Part shown: positions 5,979-7,416 of the stretch, piece after piece
Layout of the letters: the number at the start of each line of letters is the position of its first letter
Position numbering within the stretch: the stretch's first letter is position 1
Origin: Pseudomonadota bacterium
GTDB lineage: Bacteria; Pseudomonadota; Alphaproteobacteria; Sphingomonadales; Sphingomonadaceae
Direction of reading: 5' to 3'
NCBI GenBank assembly: GCA_023390415.1
Contig: JAEWCW010000080.1
Span: 1-7,416 of the forward strand
Length of the DNA: 7,416 nucleotides
Notes under the pieces: model-generated
The model's input: only the letters and a program-made list of their open reading frames with translations
Told to the model about the DNA's origin: nothing
Databases searched by the model: none
Translations under genes and position numbers: made by a program

Positions 5979-6632
5979 ATGCTGAAACGGATCGGTTCGG
6001 CCGCGCTTGCGGCGCTTGCTTTCGTTACCCCCCTCAGCTCCACCGTCGCAGCCGCGGATTCCGCGGTCGCCGGTCTCGCGCCGGGTCAGGGCCTCGCCGA
6101 TTACCACGCCTGGCTCGCACGCTCGCCGGCCAACCGCGAGGCGGCGCGCGAGTTCCGCGACTATCTCGCTGCCCAGGATCTCGACGAGGTCGTGCCGACG
6201 TGGCAGCTGGTCCGCACCTCCTCGTCCTGGCGCCAGTGTGGCGCCGGCCCGTTCGAAGTCGCCCCGCGGGACAAATGGGCGAACATCACCACCACCTTGA
6301 AGTTCGTCCGCGACGAGGTGACCCCGGCGGTCGGCGAGGTCGAGGCCTTGTCGGTCTATCGCAACGAAGGCCTCAATCGCTGCTCGAACGGCGCGCCGGC
6401 CTCCGCGCACCGCCTCTTCTTCGCGCTCGATCTGACTCCGGTCTCCGACAATGTGAGCCGCGCCGGAATGATCAACCGGGTCTGCGCTGCGCACCGTGCG
6501 CACGGCAGCGAATATAATGCCGGCCTCGGCTTCTATTCGGGCCGTCGCTTCCACGTCGATTCGCACGGCTACCGCAAGTGGGGCGCCAACGGCCGCGGCG
6601 CGTCCAGCCCCTGCGTGACCGGGATCGCCTGA
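5979..6632 (+). CDS. Exported M15-type zinc D-Ala-D-Ala carboxypeptidase-like protein, copy 2
   Basis: A 217-residue paralogue of the preceding M15 protein, similar along its whole core (roughly half identical by eye). I chose ATG 5979 because it opens a proper signal peptide (MLKRIGSAALAALAF, cleavage near AAA26) and has AAAGGG 5 bases upstream. A longer reading from 5910 would add a basic, arginine-rich stretch in front of the signal peptide. Zinc ligands are His144 and Asp151 in SAHRLFFALD and His192 in GLGFYSGRRFHVDSH (182-196). SVYRN (125-129) replaces SGYRN of copy 1. Cys87, 135, 169 and 212 align with all four cysteines of copy 1. It lacks the proline-rich tail, ending shortly after Cys212. 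Same unusual Phe-Phe in the zinc motif. Predicted periplasmic peptidoglycan peptide hydrolase; substrate not shown. A strong stem-loop follows before nudC. Confidence 0.82.
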   Translation: MLKRIGSAALAALAFVTPLSSTVAAADSAVAGLAPGQGLADYHAWLARSPANREAAREFRDYLAAQDLDEVVPTWQLVRTSSSWRQCGAGPFEVAPRDKWANITTTLKFVRDEVTPAVGEVEALSVYRNEGLNRCSNGAPASAHRLFFALDLTPVSDNVSRAGMINRVCAAHRAHGSEYNAGLGFYSGRRFHVDSHGYRKWGANGRGASSPCVTGIA

Positions 6633-6642
6633 GCCTTCGCGC

Positions 6643-6668
6643 TTGCGCGGGCATCGCACCCCGCGCAA
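6643..6668 (+). terminator. Strong 9-bp stem-loop between M15 copy 2 and nudC
   Basis: TTGCGCGGG (6643-6651) pairs perfectly with CCCGCGCAA (6660-6668) around an 8-base loop. It lies 10 bases after the M15 stop codon and ends 9 bases before the nudC ATG. There is no T run after it, so it is either a non-canonical terminator, an mRNA 3'-end stabiliser, or a structure limiting translation of nudC. It is the most stable-looking hairpin outside coding sequence in the window. Confidence 0.45.
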
Positions 6669-6677
6669 AGCGGCGCG

Positions 6678-7416
6678 ATGCACGATCCAGGCTTTACCGG
6701 CGGCGCGCTCGATCGTGCCGACCACCTCCGCGCCGATGCGGAGGCGCTGGCGCGGCTCGCGGCTTCGGCCGAAGCCCGCTTGCTCAGCCTCGCCGGCCTC
6801 GATCCGATCCTGGACGAGGCCGGCGCGCTCGCCTTCGGCCACCCCACCGACATCGAAGCCGAGGCGGAGCTGATCTTCCTCGGCCTGGAGTCCGGCGCCC
6901 CAATCTTCGCCTCGCTCAACCCGCCGGGAACGCCCGGCGATCCGCGGGCGCTGTTCAAGACGATCGATTCGATGGCGCCAGCCGACGCTGCCCTCTGGGG
7001 GACGGCGCGCAGCCTCCTCCACTGGCATTCGCGTCACCTTTTCTGCGGCGTCTGCGGCACGGGCACGAAACCGTTCCGCGCCGGCTGGGGACGGCGTTGC
7101 CCCAATTGCGGGATCGAGCATTTCCCGCGCGTCGACCCGGTGGTGATCATGCTCGCCGAGCATGAAGGCCGGGTCCTCGTCGGCCGCCAGCATGCCTATC
7201 CGCCCGGCCGCTATTCCGCCCTCGCCGGCTTCGTCGAGCCGGGCGAATCGATCGAGGAAGCCGTGACGCGCGAGCTTGGCGAGGAAGCGGGGCTCGCCGC
7301 CGGCCCGGTCCGCTACGTCGCGAGCCAGCCCTGGCCGTTCCCGGGATCTTTGATGATCGCCTGCATCGCCGATGCGCAGGACGATGCGCTGACCCTCGAC
7401 AAGACGGAGATCGAAG
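6678..7416 (+). CDS. nudC: NAD+ diphosphatase NudC (Nudix), truncated by the window end
   Basis: The first 246 residues of an NADH/NAD+ pyrophosphatase (EC 3.6.1.22 type), which cleaves NAD(H) to NMN(H) and AMP and in some bacteria removes NAD caps from RNA. An N-terminal domain (about 1-115) is followed by a zinc ribbon with Cys123, Cys126, Cys141 and Cys144, then HFPRVDPVVIML (148-159). The Nudix box at 184-206 is a full match (G184, E190, R198-E199-L200, E202-E203, G205-L206). It is followed by SQPWPFPGS (216-224), the NudC-specific motif that sets it apart from other Nudix proteins. The frame is open from the M15 stop (6630-6632), and ATG 6678 is its first start codon. No Shine-Dalgarno site precedes it; AGCGGCGCG fills the 9 bases after the stem-loop. 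The reading frame is still open at the last base; only the C-terminus is missing. Confidence 0.95.
   Translation, partial: MHDPGFTGGALDRADHLRADAEALARLAASAEARLLSLAGLDPILDEAGALAFGHPTDIEAEAELIFLGLESGAPIFASLNPPGTPGDPRALFKTIDSMAPADAALWGTARSLLHWHSRHLFCGVCGTGTKPFRAGWGRRCPNCGIEHFPRVDPVVIMLAEHEGRVLVGRQHAYPPGRYSALAGFVEPGESIEEAVTRELGEEAGLAAGPVRYVASQPWPFPGSLMIACIADAQDDALTLDKTEIE

Noticed and set aside
5862..7193. Minus-strand open frame (443 codons) antisense to M15 copy 2 and nudC
   Set aside because: It overlaps two convincing plus-strand genes and their intergenic stem-loop, and its product is a compositionally biased shadow.

Overview
The window is GC-rich, densely coded bacterial chromosome. Its gene content (an alphaproteobacterial-style TadE/TadG cluster, an adrenodoxin-reductase-like ferredoxin-NADP reductase, a small PHA-system protein, NudC) and several TATAGA/TATAGT-type -10 boxes suggest an alphaproteobacterium, most likely a sphingomonad. 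This placement is an inference from protein style and composition, not from a search.

Layout. Positions 4-5 kb and below are read on the minus strand. At the left edge is a complete tRNA-Pro(CGG) with its own likely promoter. Next to it is a ferredoxin-NADP+ reductase (190-1500), then a polyhydroxyalkanoate-system family protein (1560-1877). After these comes a tightly packed three-gene pilus set transcribed 4865 to 1916: a TadG-like protein with a von Willebrand A (vWA) domain, followed by two TadE-like pseudopilins. The stop and start codons overlap at both junctions, so the set reads as one translationally coupled operon. A divergent intergenic region (4866-5058) separates it from a plus-strand block. 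That block holds two tandem paralogous, exported M15-type zinc peptidases (5059-5793 and 5979-6632) and the start of nudC (6678 to beyond the window end).

How the genes relate. The TadG/TadE/TadE set should supply minor pilin-like and adhesin-like parts of a Tad/Flp pilus. No ATPase, platform, secretin, prepilin peptidase or major Flp pilin gene is present here, so it must work with a machine encoded elsewhere. The M15 pair is predicted to act in the periplasm on peptidoglycan peptides. Both copies keep the zinc ligands and four matching cysteines, but carry an unusual Phe-Phe in the zinc motif. They lie divergently from the pilus genes, so a link through wall remodelling is possible but unproven. 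NudC, the reductase and the tRNA are housekeeping functions.

No stretch over 300 bases lacks a gene. I saw no insertion sequence, CRISPR array, rRNA or phage gene. The most interesting signals are the duplicated M15 enzymes, a calcium-loop-like motif in the first TadE, a likely leaderless promoter for the first M15 gene, and a strong stem-loop directly before nudC.
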